Shown: positions 1 through 5,515 of the stretch, piece after piece | How positions within the stretch are numbered: the stretch's first letter is position 1 | How the letters are laid out: every line of letters starts with the position of its first letter | The notes under the pieces: generated by a model | The model's input: the letters and a program-made list of their open reading frames with translations, nothing else | Told to the model about the DNA's origin: nothing | Databases searched by the model: none | Position numbers and translations under genes: made by a program | Assembly: GCA_016866675.1 (NCBI GenBank) | Contig: VGLO01000035.1 | Span: forward strand, 1 to 7,597 | Direction of reading: 5' to 3' | Length of the DNA: 7,597 bases | Source of the DNA: Candidatus Staskawiczbacteria bacterium | Lineage (GTDB): Bacteria; Patescibacteriota; Minisyncoccia; Minisyncoccales; Staskawiczbacteraceae

Positions 1-1277
1 AAGATTTATATAAAGAAATTTGGGATTTTACACAAGAAAATAAAAAAAATATTGAGTCTCAAGTAAGAAAAATGGGGGCCTCATGTGACTGGAGCCGTGA
101 AAAGTTTACTTTAGATAAAGACATTGTTGAGGTTGTTTACTCAACTTTTGAAAAACTTAAAAAAGATAATTTAGTTTACAGGGGAAGTAAAATTATTAAC
201 TGGTGCCAAAAGCATCAGACTTCCCTATCTGAATTAGAAACAGAAAATGTTGAAAGGCAGGATAAGTTGTACTACTTAAAATATGGGCCCTTTACAATTG
301 CAACAGCGAGACCAGAAACAAAATTTGGAGACAAATATGTTGTAATGCACCCAAAGGACAAAAGATATCCAGATTACAAAGATGGGCAAAAGATTGAGTT
401 AGAGTGGATAAATGGGCCAATTGAGGCCACTGTGGTAAAAGATGAAGCAATAGATATGGAGTTTGGGACGGGAGTAATGACTATTACTCCATGGCATGAT
501 CCAATAGACTTTGAAATTTCAGAAAAGCATAACTTAGATAAAGAGCAAATAATTGATTTTTATGGAAAACTTTTACCTGTTGCAGGTGAGTTTGCTGGAA
601 TGAAAATTTCTGAAGCCAGAGAAAAAATTGTTGAAAAGCTTAAGTTAAAAGGGCTTTTAGAAAAAGTTGATGAAAATTATAAGCACAATGTAAAAGTGTG
701 CTACAAGTGCAACTCTTTAATTGAGCCTCAAATAAAAGAGCAGTGGTTTTTGAAAATGAAACCATTGGCAGGACCCGCTATAAAGGCAATTGAAAAAGGG
801 CAGATAAAATTTGTACCAGTTCACTACAAAAAAATAATATTACATTGGTTAAAAAATATTTTAGACTGGCCTTTAAGCAGACAAATTGTTTGGGGTATTC
901 CAATTCCTGCCTCATCGGCAGGCAGGCCAGGAGAGTCTGAAACATTTGATACATGGTTTTCTTCTGGGCAATGGCCGTACGCAATCTTGCAGGGCAAAGA
1001 TTTTAAAACTTTTTATCCAACAAGCGTAATGGAAACAGCCGGAGAAATTATTTTCTTTTGGGTGGCAAGAATGATTATGTTGGGAATTTATTCAACAGGT
1101 AAGGTACCCTTTGAAAATGTTTACTTGCACGGATTGGTTTTGGATTCCAAGGGGCAGAAAATGTCAAAAAGTAGGGGTAATGTAATCAATCCCCTAGCTA
1201 TTACAGATAAATACGGCACCGATGCCTTGAGAATTGGATTAGTCATGGGAAATACTCCTGGGCAGTCTTGGCTTTAG
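1..1277 (+). CDS. valS: Valyl-tRNA synthetase, 5'-partial, ends at a frameshift
   Basis: This fragment belongs to valyl-tRNA synthetase, the cytoplasmic class I enzyme that charges tRNA-Val and hydrolyses mischarged Thr-tRNA. The frame is open from position 3, so the true start and the HIGH motif lie upstream of the window; the ATG at 72 is internal. Numbering from position 3, the CP1 editing domain shows A-R-P-E-T (about 102-106) and H-D-P (165-167). A Cys pair lies in VCYKCN near 235. The catalytic half has D-T-W-F-S-S (316-321) and a perfect KMSKS (386-390, bases 1158-1172). The frame hits TAG at 1275-1277 just after G-N-T-P-G-Q-S. The family sequence continues in another frame from about 1268 without loss of residues, so one base is missing or a true frameshift exists. 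The stretch between G-I-P-I-P-A and D-T-W-F-S-S is much shorter than usual and carries a palindromic repeat at 906-926. Family identity is certain; whether the gene is functional is not. Confidence 0.95.
   Translation, partial: DLYKEIWDFTQENKKNIESQVRKMGASCDWSREKFTLDKDIVEVVYSTFEKLKKDNLVYRGSKIINWCQKHQTSLSELETENVERQDKLYYLKYGPFTIATARPETKFGDKYVVMHPKDKRYPDYKDGQKIELEWINGPIEATVVKDEAIDMEFGTGVMTITPWHDPIDFEISEKHNLDKEQIIDFYGKLLPVAGEFAGMKISEAREKIVEKLKLKGLLEKVDENYKHNVKVCYKCNSLIEPQIKEQWFLKMKPLAGPAIKAIEKGQIKFVPVHYKKIILHWLKNILDWPLSRQIVWGIPIPASSAGRPGESETFDTWFSSGQWPYAILQGKDFKTFYPTSVMETAGEIIFFWVARMIMLGIYSTGKVPFENVYLHGLVLDSKGQKMSKSRGNVINPLAITDKYGTDALRIGLVMGNTPGQSWL
906..926. repeat. GC-rich palindrome within valS
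   Basis: The arms CCTGCCT (906-912) and AGGCAGG (920-926) are perfect 7-bp complements around a 7-nt loop. The element is GC-rich in very AT-rich surroundings and is exactly seven codons long, in phase, encoding P-A-S-S-A-G-R. It sits where the ValRS family normally has a longer segment after G-I-P-I-P-A. I know similar GC-rich CCTGCC/GGCAGG palindromes as dispersed elements in Patescibacteria genomes, but only this copy is in the window, so calling it a mobile or dispersed repeat is an inference. Confidence 0.6.
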
Positions 1278-1726
1278 ATGAGAATAAAATAAAAGGCCAT
1301 AGGAATTTTGCTAACAAAATATGGAATGCATCAAAGTTTGTTTTATTAAATACTCAAGATTATAAAATAGGAAAAAAACCAAAGCTCACAACAGATCAAG
1401 ACAAAAACTTAAAAGAATTAAAAGCTATTGTAAAAGAAGCTACAAAATTAATGGATGACTTTAAGTTTTATTATTCAGCTGAAAAAATATATCACTACTT
1501 CTGGCACACCTTCTGTGATAAAATTATAGAAGAAAGTAAAGCTTCTTTAGCAGATGGTGCTGATGCAAAAGAAAAGCATGCAACCCAGTATGTGATTCTA
1601 GAAATACTTAATACATCTTTAAAATTACTGCACCCTTTTATGCCTTTTATTACAGAAGAAATATATCAAAAAATTCCAATGGAAAACAAAAAAGAGTGCT
1701 TGATGGTTGAGGACTGGCCATCTTAA
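1268..1726 (+). CDS. valS: Valyl-tRNA synthetase, C-terminal anticodon-binding part after the frameshift
   Basis: This is the second half of the same valS gene, one base back in frame. The anticodon-binding helical domain is recognisable from R-N-F-A-N-K-I-W-N-A-S-K-F-V-L (starting near residue 13), then H-Y-F-W-H-T-F-C-D and L-H-P-F-M-P-F-I-T-E-E-I-Y, and it ends with the usual E-D-W-P. The TTG at 1268-1270 is only the first possible start codon in this frame. Independent translation is unlikely because the residues just before R-N-F-A-N-K (L-A-L-D-E-N-K-I-K-G) directly continue the G-N-x-P-G block of the upstream frame. The protein stops three residues after E-D-W, so the C-terminal coiled-coil arm found in many bacterial ValRS is absent. 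The next gene starts 24 bp downstream on the same strand. Either an assembly or sequencing error or a real disrupting mutation would explain the break. Confidence 0.9.
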   Translation: MALDENKIKGHRNFANKIWNASKFVLLNTQDYKIGKKPKLTTDQDKNLKELKAIVKEATKLMDDFKFYYSAEKIYHYFWHTFCDKIIEESKASLADGADAKEKHATQYVILEILNTSLKLLHPFMPFITEEIYQKIPMENKKECLMVEDWPS

Positions 1727-1750
1727 ATTTTTAATTTCAAATTATAAATA

Positions 1751-2515
1751 ATGGATTATTATCGTATAGCTTTGCATGTTATATTTGGAGTATTACCTAG
1801 TTTAATATGGCTTTTTTACTATATGTCAAAAGATTTACATCCAGAGCCTAAAAAAACTATTGTAAAAGTTTTTTTATTAGGAGCTTTAGCAACAATACCT
1901 ACCTTGGTGGTCCAACTTTGGCTTTCTGAATCTTTAGTGCAGGGCCAGTATTTGGCCTCACTTTATCTTCCTGAAATTTCAAATTATCTGCCATTTATCT
2001 TAAGTTTAGTAAAGTGGTTTGTGGTCATAGCTTTAACAGAAGAATTGTTTAAATATCTTGCAGTAAGATTTAGTGTTTTTTCTGACGGAGCATTGGACGA
2101 GCCTCTTGATATAATGATTTATATGGTGGTTTCAGCTCTTGGTTTCTCGGCTTTAGAAAACCTTCTTTACCTATTTACACCGCTTTATGGAGCTTCATTA
2201 AGCACGGTATTGTCTGTGACTGTCACCATAAGCTTTATACGCTTTGTGGGGGCCACCTTCCTTCATACTTTGTGCTCTGCCTTAGTTGGTTATTTCTTAA
2301 TCAAGTCTGCTTTTGATCATAAAAAAAGGCTCAAATTCACATTTATAGGTATTTTGCTGGCTACTCTATTGCATGGGTTGTATAATTTTTCTATAATGAC
2401 CTTAAGTAGGCCTTTTAACTTTATAGTTCCCGTTGCTATTATTGGAGTCTTGGCGCTGTTTATGATTTATGACTTTGATGAAGTTAAAAAATTAAAAGGA
2501 ATATGTAAATTGTAG
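1751..2515 (+). CDS. PrsW-family intramembrane metalloprotease
   Basis: This 254-aa polytopic membrane protein has about eight hydrophobic segments (roughly 5-24, 36-58, 78-95, 119-142, 148-165, 168-187, 195-214 and 223-241). It carries the PrsW-family signature: E-E-L-F-K at 97-101, G-F-S-A-L-E-N at 131-137, a His at 172 within F-L-H, and L-L-H-G-L-Y-N-F at 207-213. These Glu and His residues are the presumed metal ligands and catalytic residues. In Bacillus subtilis, PrsW cleaves the anti-sigma factor RsiW at site 1 in response to envelope stress. No anti-sigma or sigma factor gene is seen here, so the substrate is unknown and I assign the family only. The ATG at 1751 lies 24 bp after the valS stop in an AT-rich gap without a Shine-Dalgarno motif. 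The stop is TAG. The gene probably shares a transcript with valS and hsp20. Confidence 0.88.
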   Translation: MDYYRIALHVIFGVLPSLIWLFYYMSKDLHPEPKKTIVKVFLLGALATIPTLVVQLWLSESLVQGQYLASLYLPEISNYLPFILSLVKWFVVIALTEELFKYLAVRFSVFSDGALDEPLDIMIYMVVSALGFSALENLLYLFTPLYGASLSTVLSVTVTISFIRFVGATFLHTLCSALVGYFLIKSAFDHKKRLKFTFIGILLATLLHGLYNFSIMTLSRPFNFIVPVAIIGVLALFMIYDFDEVKKLKGICKL

Positions 2516-2540
2516 GTCAAAATTAAAAGTTGAAATTACT

Positions 2541-2963
2541 ATGCCAAAAAAATCAAAGCTAAAAATTGTTGACGACTCTTCAGTAGAAGAGCCAAAAATT
2601 AATAGTGACACAGCTGATGCAGGAGAAATATTTAATTCAGTCGGAGAATTAGTAGTTGACGTTTTTGAAACAGAATCTGAATTTGTTGTTTTGTCAGCTA
2701 TTGCTGGAATACAAATAAAAGACTTAGATATTGCGGTGGATAAAGATATGATGGTTATTTCAGGTCAAAGACAAGACCCTCATTTAGATACTGATAAAAA
2801 ATATATAAGGCAGGAATGCTACTGGGGGCCATTTTCAAAAAAAATAGTTTTACCTGAAAATATTGATGTCCAAAAAGCTGACGCTCAAATGAGTAAAGGT
2901 GTATTGGTAGTTAAAATTCCAAAGATGAGTAATATGGAGGAAGCAGGTGTGGAATCAGCTTAA
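2541..2963 (+). CDS. Small heat-shock protein, Hsp20/alpha-crystallin family
   Basis: This 140-aa protein is a cytoplasmic ATP-independent chaperone that holds unfolding proteins. A charged, probably disordered N-terminal region (about 1-33, K- and D/E-rich) is followed by an alpha-crystallin domain from about 36 to 128. Family marks are the beta strand G-E-L-V-V-D-V-F-E-T, the segment F-V-V-L-S-A-I-A-G-I, V-I-S-G-Q-R (72-77), the loop strand G-P-F-S-K-K-I-V-L-P (96-105) and the late K-G-V-L-V-V-K-I-P-K (119-128), which matches the conserved G-V-L motif. The C-terminal tail is short and lacks an I-x-I/V motif, which usually helps build large oligomers, so assembly may be limited. The start ATG at 2541 is 25 bp after the previous stop, with no Shine-Dalgarno motif. 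A strong terminator follows 11 bp after the TAA stop. I see no CIRCE-like heat-shock operator. Confidence 0.92.
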   Translation: MPKKSKLKIVDDSSVEEPKINSDTADAGEIFNSVGELVVDVFETESEFVVLSAIAGIQIKDLDIAVDKDMMVISGQRQDPHLDTDKKYIRQECYWGPFSKKIVLPENIDVQKADAQMSKGVLVVKIPKMSNMEEAGVESA

Positions 2964-2973
2964 TCTAAAACTT

Positions 2974-3002
2974 AAAAACAGGCTGTAAGGCCTGTTTTTT
3001 TT
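2974..3002 (+). terminator. Rho-independent terminator, probably bidirectional
   Basis: A 10-bp stem (2974-2983 with 2990-2999, core ACAGGC/GCCTGT) has the 6-nt loop TGTAAG and is followed by a run of eight T (2995-3002). It starts 11 bp after the hsp20 stop and ends the valS-prsW-hsp20 transcript. On the minus strand the same stem is followed by five T and lies directly after the 3' end of the tRNA-Leu gene, so it can end that transcript too. Confidence 0.9.
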
Positions 3003-3003
3003 G

Positions 3004-3085
3004 TGCTCCCGAGAGGATTTGAACCTCTACCTCTTGCGAGACGTGCTCCTAAGGCACGCGTGTCTGCCAATTTCACCACGGGAGC
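3004..3085 (-). tRNA. trnL: tRNA-Leu (anticodon UAG)
   Basis: This is an 82-nt type II tRNA on the minus strand. The acceptor stem is GCTCCCG/CGGGAGC (3079-3085 with 3005-3011), the D arm is GTG/CAC, and the anticodon stem is CGTGC/GCACG around the loop CTTAGGA with anticodon TAG at 3051-3049. It has a long variable arm (CTC-GCAA-GAG) and the T arm AGAGG-TTCAAAT-CCTCT. The discriminator base is A (3004), as expected for leucine. The long variable arm also supports Leu. It reads CUN codons, mainly CUA. The CCA end is not encoded (the sequence continues CAAA), so it must be added by a CCA-adding enzyme. Confidence 0.96.
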
Positions 3086-3134
3086 TTGTTTATTAGATTG
3101 AGTTTGCTATTGATAAATACTATATTCGTAAATT

Positions 3135-3172
3135 AAAAAACGCATTTCTTAGTTATAGTATTACAAAATGCG
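3135..3172 (-). terminator. Terminator-like hairpin ending the pilin array, overlapping the tRNA promoter
   Basis: On the minus strand the arms CGCATTT (3172-3166) and AAATGCG (3147-3141) form a 7-bp stem, eight with a T-G pair, followed immediately by six T (3140-3135). The loop is about 16-18 nt. The hairpin lies 42 bp beyond the stop of the last pilin gene. The large loop makes it a weaker terminator than the one at 2974. The gap 3086-3213 holds this element and the tRNA promoter and nothing else I can identify. Confidence 0.5.
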
Positions 3173-3182
3173 CAATTGTCAA
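3155..3182 (-). promoter_or_regulatory. Promoter of the tRNA-Leu gene
   Basis: On the minus strand a perfect -35 box TTGACA (3182-3177) is followed after 16 nt by TACTAT (3160-3155), a 4/6 match to the -10 consensus. TATAAC at 3157-3152 is an alternative -10 with a longer 19-nt spacer. Transcription would begin near 3148, giving a leader of about 60 nt before the tRNA. The promoter overlaps the terminator-like hairpin at 3135-3172. Confidence 0.65.
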
Positions 3183-3213
3183 TAAAATTTTAAGGTGAGC
3201 TTGGTGAATAATG

Positions 3214-3237
3214 TTATGTGACGCCAATTATATTCTT
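3214..3237. repeat. 24-nt direct repeat at the 3' ends of pilins 1 and 2
   Basis: The last seven codons plus stop of pilin 1 (3214-3237) are identical to those of pilin 2 (3567-3590), encoding K-N-I-I-G-V-T. The offset is 353 bp, so recombination between the two would delete or duplicate one whole pilin gene. Confidence 0.85.
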
Positions 3238-3564
3238 TATAGTTTCTACTAGAGAAAAAGCAAGCAGAGCAACTATAACTCCAATTATCAGCCAAATTAA
3301 TGCGGTTGTTGCCTGTGTAATTTTAGCTGGCTCGCCCTTTGCCGTCAAATACATAAATCCTATCCATAGGCCTACAACAACAACAGCAGTTAAAAATACA
3401 GGCCACAATACAAGGCTCAAAACATTATTTACTATGCAATTAATCCAGGCAGATGCGGTTTGAGCAGGAGGCAATTGACAGGTGGCTCCAAAAGCAATGC
3501 CAGGAAAAGCCAAAACCGTCAAAGAAAGAAAAATTTTAAATATTAGTTTATTTTTTTTAAACAC
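3214..3564 (-). CDS. T4SS pilin-like protein 1 (VirB2/TrbC-like, two Cys)
   Basis: This 116-aa secreted membrane protein has a basic N-terminus (M-F-K-K-N-K), a signal-peptide core to about residue 22 and a likely cleavage after A-F-G (26). A short external segment holds Cys29 and Cys43. Hydrophobic helix 1 (about 46-73) includes the family L-W-P-V, then comes the loop T-A-K-G-E-P-A-K (74-81) and helix 2 (about 88-108). The topology and loop match VirB2/TrbC-type pilins and the T4SS pilin family described from Patescibacteria. The loop lacks the A-R of its siblings (it reads T-Q-A-T-T-A) and has W-L-I instead of W-G. The start is GTG at 3564, two bases after the stop of pilin 2 and without a Shine-Dalgarno motif, so translational coupling is likely. 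It is the last gene of the array. The family is probable; its role in a pilus is inferred. Confidence 0.75.
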   Translation of the reverse strand: MFKKNKLIFKIFLSLTVLAFPGIAFGATCQLPPAQTASAWINCIVNNVLSLVLWPVFLTAVVVVGLWIGFMYLTAKGEPAKITQATTALIWLIIGVIVALLAFSLVETIKNIIGVT

Positions 3565-3566
3565 TT

Positions 3567-3917
3567 TTATGTGACGCCAATTATATTCTTAACTGTTTGA
3601 ACAATAGAAAAACTGATTAATATTACCACTACACCAACTATTCCCCAAATTACAAATCTTCTTGCTTGCTCTAGTTTTGCAGCATCGCCCTTTGAAGTTA
3701 AAAAAGAAAATCCAGCCATTATAAAAAGTATAATTATTACTAAAACAGATACAGGCCAGATTATTAAATTAAATATTTGAGTAAGAACCCATCCAATAGA
3801 ATCGCTATAATTCTGATTTCCCGTTGGTAGACCAATAAAATTAACCGCAAGAGAAAAGTTGGGCAAAATAAGTAGAAGTGTTAAAAAAAATGCGAAAATA
3901 TTTTTTTTAAATATCAT
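3567..3917 (-). CDS. T4SS pilin-like protein 2
   Basis: This 116-aa protein has the array architecture. A signal peptide probably ends at S-L-A (24), followed by a polar external segment with G-N-Q-N-Y-S (33-38). Helix 1 (about 46-72) contains L-I-I-W-P-V, the loop is T-S-K-G-D-A-A-K-L-E-Q-A-R-R (74-87), and helix 2 covers about 88-108. No Cys is present. It keeps W-G after the loop (91-92). Its last seven residues and stop are encoded by the same 24 nt as in pilin 1, pointing to a shared recent origin or gene conversion at the 3' end. The ATG at 3917 is one base after the stop of pilin 3, so the two are probably translated from one message. The likely function is that of an inner-membrane prepilin-like subunit processed by signal peptidase I; no direct evidence of assembly is available. 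Confidence 0.78.
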   Translation of the reverse strand: MIFKKNIFAFFLTLLLILPNFSLAVNFIGLPTGNQNYSDSIGWVLTQIFNLIIWPVSVLVIIILFIMAGFSFLTSKGDAAKLEQARRFVIWGIVGVVVILISFSIVQTVKNIIGVT

Positions 3918-3918
3918 C

Positions 3919-4278
3919 TTAGGTTAAGTTAAAAGTATTTTTAATAATGGCAATAATTGAAAACGCTAATATTATTATAATGACCCCTAAAGACCCCCAA
4001 ATTACAAAATTTCTAGCTACGCCCAATTCATGAGGGTCGCCCTTGGCAGTTAAAAACTTAAATCCAGCAAGTAGAAAAAATATAATAGTGACCGTCACAG
4101 AAACTTGCCATATTATATTCAAAACTAAAGTTAATATATTTGCTATATCAAGATCTTGTCCAGTGGGAGCTGTGACGCTTCCAATGCCTCCTACGGGAGC
4201 GGGTCCAGCCAAAACCATACCTGGACTAAGGCAAATAAAAATAAGAGTTAATGTTGCTATTAAAAATATTATTTTCAT
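3919..4278 (-). CDS. T4SS pilin-like protein 3
   Basis: This 119-aa protein has a signal peptide with likely cleavage after V-L-A (24). Next comes a Gly/Pro-rich external stretch, longer than in most siblings (about 25-44, G-P-A-P-V-G-G-I-G). Helix 1 (about 48-75) contains N-I-I-W-Q-V, the loop is T-A-K-G-D-P-H-E-L-G-V-A-R-N (77-90), and helix 2 covers about 91-112, beginning F-V-I-W-G. The only Cys (16) is in the signal peptide and would be removed. The loop has H-E where siblings have G-K, lowering its positive charge. The start ATG at 4278 is preceded by 39 bp of T-rich minus-strand sequence after the pilin 4 stop, with T runs but no stem that I can see. The basis for the family call is topology, the loop motif and the tandem position. 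Confidence 0.78.
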   Translation of the reverse strand: MKIIFLIATLTLIFICLSPGMVLAGPAPVGGIGSVTAPTGQDLDIANILTLVLNIIWQVSVTVTIIFFLLAGFKFLTAKGDPHELGVARNFVIWGSLGVIIIILAFSIIAIIKNTFNLT

Positions 4279-4317
4279 TACTATATTGTAAAAATAAAAC
4301 TAAAAAAGCCAAAAAAG

Positions 4318-4665
4318 CTAGATTCCTAAAGTAAGTCTCATTATTACAAGTATCGAGTATGACAATATTATTACAACAACGCCTCCTGTTCCCCATATTA
4401 CAGCGTTTCTTGCCTCACCTACCTTTCCTGGGTCTCCTTGAGCTGTCAAAAACTTAAAACCAGAAATTACAAACATTACAACAACAAAAGTGACAGCAAT
4501 CATCCAGACTGCATTAAGTACTATTGTAGTAATAGTCACAATAAGGTTAAAAAGATTAACACCTGAAGATAAAGATGGTGTTGCGGGGAAAGTAATTTGA
4601 GCCAAACCAATAGCTGGCATTAAAAGTAAAACAGTTAAGGCGCTCAAAGCAATTTTTTTATTCAT
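4318..4665 (-). CDS. T4SS pilin-like protein 4
   Basis: This 115-aa protein starts at the ATG at 4665. The same frame can be extended to a TTG at 4680, but the ATG gives the N-terminus M-N-K-K shared with pilins 5 and 6 and is preferred. The signal peptide is probably cleaved after G-L-A (22). The external segment is short. Helix 1 (about 43-71) includes N-A-V-W, the loop is T-A-Q-G-D-P-G-K-V-G-E-A-R-N (74-87), and helix 2 begins A-V-I-W-G (88-92). The loop and the start of helix 2 are almost identical to those of pilin 5 at both protein and DNA level, so these two are the closest pair in the array. The stop is TAG. A possible promoter lies in the gap upstream (4687-4716). It is likely a two-helix pilin subunit; the individual role is unknown. 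Confidence 0.8.
   Translation of the reverse strand: MNKKIALSALTVLLLMPAIGLAQITFPATPSLSSGVNLFNLIVTITTIVLNAVWMIAVTFVVVMFVISGFKFLTAQGDPGKVGEARNAVIWGTGGVVVIILSYSILVIMRLTLGI
4386..4490. repeat. Duplicated block, copy in pilin 4
   Basis: This stretch matches 4796-4900 at a constant offset of 410 bp with about nine differences in 105 by eye, including a perfect 46-nt run (4386-4431). It covers helix 1's end, the loop and the start of helix 2. Similarity falls off sharply outside it. Confidence 0.85.
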
Positions 4666-4686
4666 AATAAAATGACTCAATCATTA

Positions 4687-4716
4687 ATTATATATCTTAT
4701 TATTAAAGATTGTGTC
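4687..4716 (-). promoter_or_regulatory. Possible promoter of pilin 4
   Basis: On the minus strand there is a perfect TATAAT (4692-4687), 18 nt from GACACA (4716-4711), which matches only half of the -35 consensus. It lies in the 62-bp gap between pilins 5 and 4 and would give a leader of about 15 nt. AT-rich gaps often contain TATAAT by chance, so support is modest. Confidence 0.3.
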
Positions 4717-4727
4717 TTACTAAATCC

Positions 4728-5057
4728 TTAAACTCCGAATTGGTTTCTAACAATTGCCAATAGTGACCAAGCTAAGATTATTACGGCTGTTCCTGCTGTT
4801 CCCCATATTACAGCGTTTCTTGCCTCACCTACCTTTCCTGGTTCTCCTTGAGCTGTCATAAACTTGAATCCCGCAATTACAAACATAACAATAACGAAAG
4901 TGACTGCTACTGTCCATAAAACATTTGCCACAATATCTGTAAGGGTTCCTGTAAGGTTGTATATGTTTCCTCCAAGTTGTGCGGGTACAGCAAAAGCCAG
5001 TGCAGGCAAAGCTAGTAGAGTAATCAATCCAGAAGCTGAGATTATTTTTTTATTCAT
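4728..5057 (-). CDS. T4SS pilin-like protein 5
   Basis: At 109 aa this is the shortest member. M-N-K-K is followed by a signal peptide with a textbook A-F-A end (21-23), then a short external segment. Helix 1 (about 42-66) contains N-V-L-W-T-V, the loop is T-A-Q-G-E-P-G-K-V-G-E-A-R-N (68-81), and helix 2 begins A-V-I-W-G (82-86). The mature protein would be about 86 residues, close to the size of processed VirB2-type pilins. A 105-nt segment matches pilin 4 with about nine differences by eye. A strong bulged hairpin (5074-5128) lies just upstream, between this gene and pilin 6, so its message level may be set by read-through or processing there. There is no Cys and no Shine-Dalgarno motif. 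Confidence 0.8.
   Translation of the reverse strand: MNKKIISASGLITLLALPALAFAVPAQLGGNIYNLTGTLTDIVANVLWTVAVTFVIVMFVIAGFKFMTAQGEPGKVGEARNAVIWGTAGTAVIILAWSLLAIVRNQFGV
4796..4900. repeat. Duplicated block, copy in pilin 5
   Basis: This is the partner of 4386-4490; the perfect run is 4796-4841. The sharp boundary on the C-terminal side, within coding sequence, fits gene conversion or a recent partial duplication better than uniform divergence. Confidence 0.85.
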
Positions 5058-5073
5058 ATAATTTTATTTGATT

Positions 5074-5128
5074 GCAAGGCAAACAACTCCATTAAAATTC
5101 ATTTTAAACAATAATGGAGTTGCCTTGC
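5074..5128 (-). repeat. Intercistronic bulged hairpin between pilins 6 and 5
   Basis: The arms 5074-5082 plus 5087-5094 pair with 5112-5128 for 17 bp, interrupted only by a 4-nt bulge (ACAA, 5083-5086), around a 17-nt loop. The hairpin begins 12 bp after the pilin 6 stop and ends 17 bp before the pilin 5 ATG. No T run follows on either strand, so it is not a standard terminator. A transcript-stabilising or processing element is the best guess. Confidence 0.8.
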
Positions 5129-5139
5129 TCTAATTAAGG

Positions 5140-5472
5140 TTATTCAACCAAGTTTTTAACAACAAATGGTAGTGAGAATGCCAATACAGCAACGGCTACT
5201 CCAACTACTCCAAATATCACGAAGTTTCTTGCAGATGCGACTCCTTCTGGGTTTCCTCTTGCTGAAGCAAATTGAAATCCAGCAATAATAAACATTACAA
5301 TAAAGAATGCAATGGCTACAGGCCAAATAATATCTAATACAATCTGAATAAGTGCATTTATATCAAGATTTGTTTGTTGAGTTGGTTGGTTGCCAGCACT
5401 AAAGGCTAGCATAGTCAATGGTAATGCTAATAAGGTAGTAATAGTAGATGCAATGATTAATTTCTTGTTCAT
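5140..5472 (-). CDS. T4SS pilin-like protein 6, candidate major subunit
   Basis: This 110-aa protein has the M-N-K-K start and a signal peptide ending near M-L-A (23) or F-S-A (26). The polar, Gln-rich external segment is G-N-Q-P-T-Q-Q-T-N. Helix 1 (about 39-67) includes D-I-I-W-P-V, the loop is A-S-A-R-G-N-P-E-G-V-A-S-A-R-N (69-83), and helix 2 follows. The W-G after the loop is replaced by F-G (87-88) and the loop has no Lys, so its basic charge comes from two Arg. It has its own consensus-like promoter (5523-5552) with a dyad over the -10 box, and a strong hairpin just after its stop. That isolated expression unit suggests it may be the abundant subunit; this is an inference. Pilin 7 lies upstream across an 83-bp gap. 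Confidence 0.8.
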   Translation of the reverse strand: MNKKLIIASTITTLLALPLTMLAFSAGNQPTQQTNLDINALIQIVLDIIWPVAIAFFIVMFIIAGFQFASARGNPEGVASARNFVIFGVVGVAVAVLAFSLPFVVKNLVE

Positions 5473-5515
5473 TTTTAATTTAAATTAAATTTTAAATATA
5501 TAATCCTCGACCTTT

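Noticed and set aside
778..984. Minus-strand open frame of 68 codons inside valS
   Set aside because: It is antisense to strongly conserved valS catalytic sequence, has no recognisable domain and no promoter.
1263..1277. Programmed -1 ribosomal frameshifting in valS
   Set aside because: No X-XXY-YYZ slippery heptamer is present at the joint and no such control is known to me for valS; error or mutation is simpler.
4666..4680. Upstream TTG start for pilin 4
   Set aside because: The internal ATG at 4665 gives the M-N-K-K N-terminus shared with pilins 5 and 6 and a normal signal peptide; the extension adds five unrelated residues.
3218..5061. Plus-strand open frames opposite pilins 1, 3 and 5 (3218-3463, 4043-4291, 4864-5061)
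   Set aside because: They mirror the repetitive hydrophobic pilin coding, which favours open antisense frames; they have no independent features or gene-like spacing.
5074..5128. Rho-independent terminator between pilins 6 and 5
   Set aside because: The stem is strong, but no T run follows on either strand.
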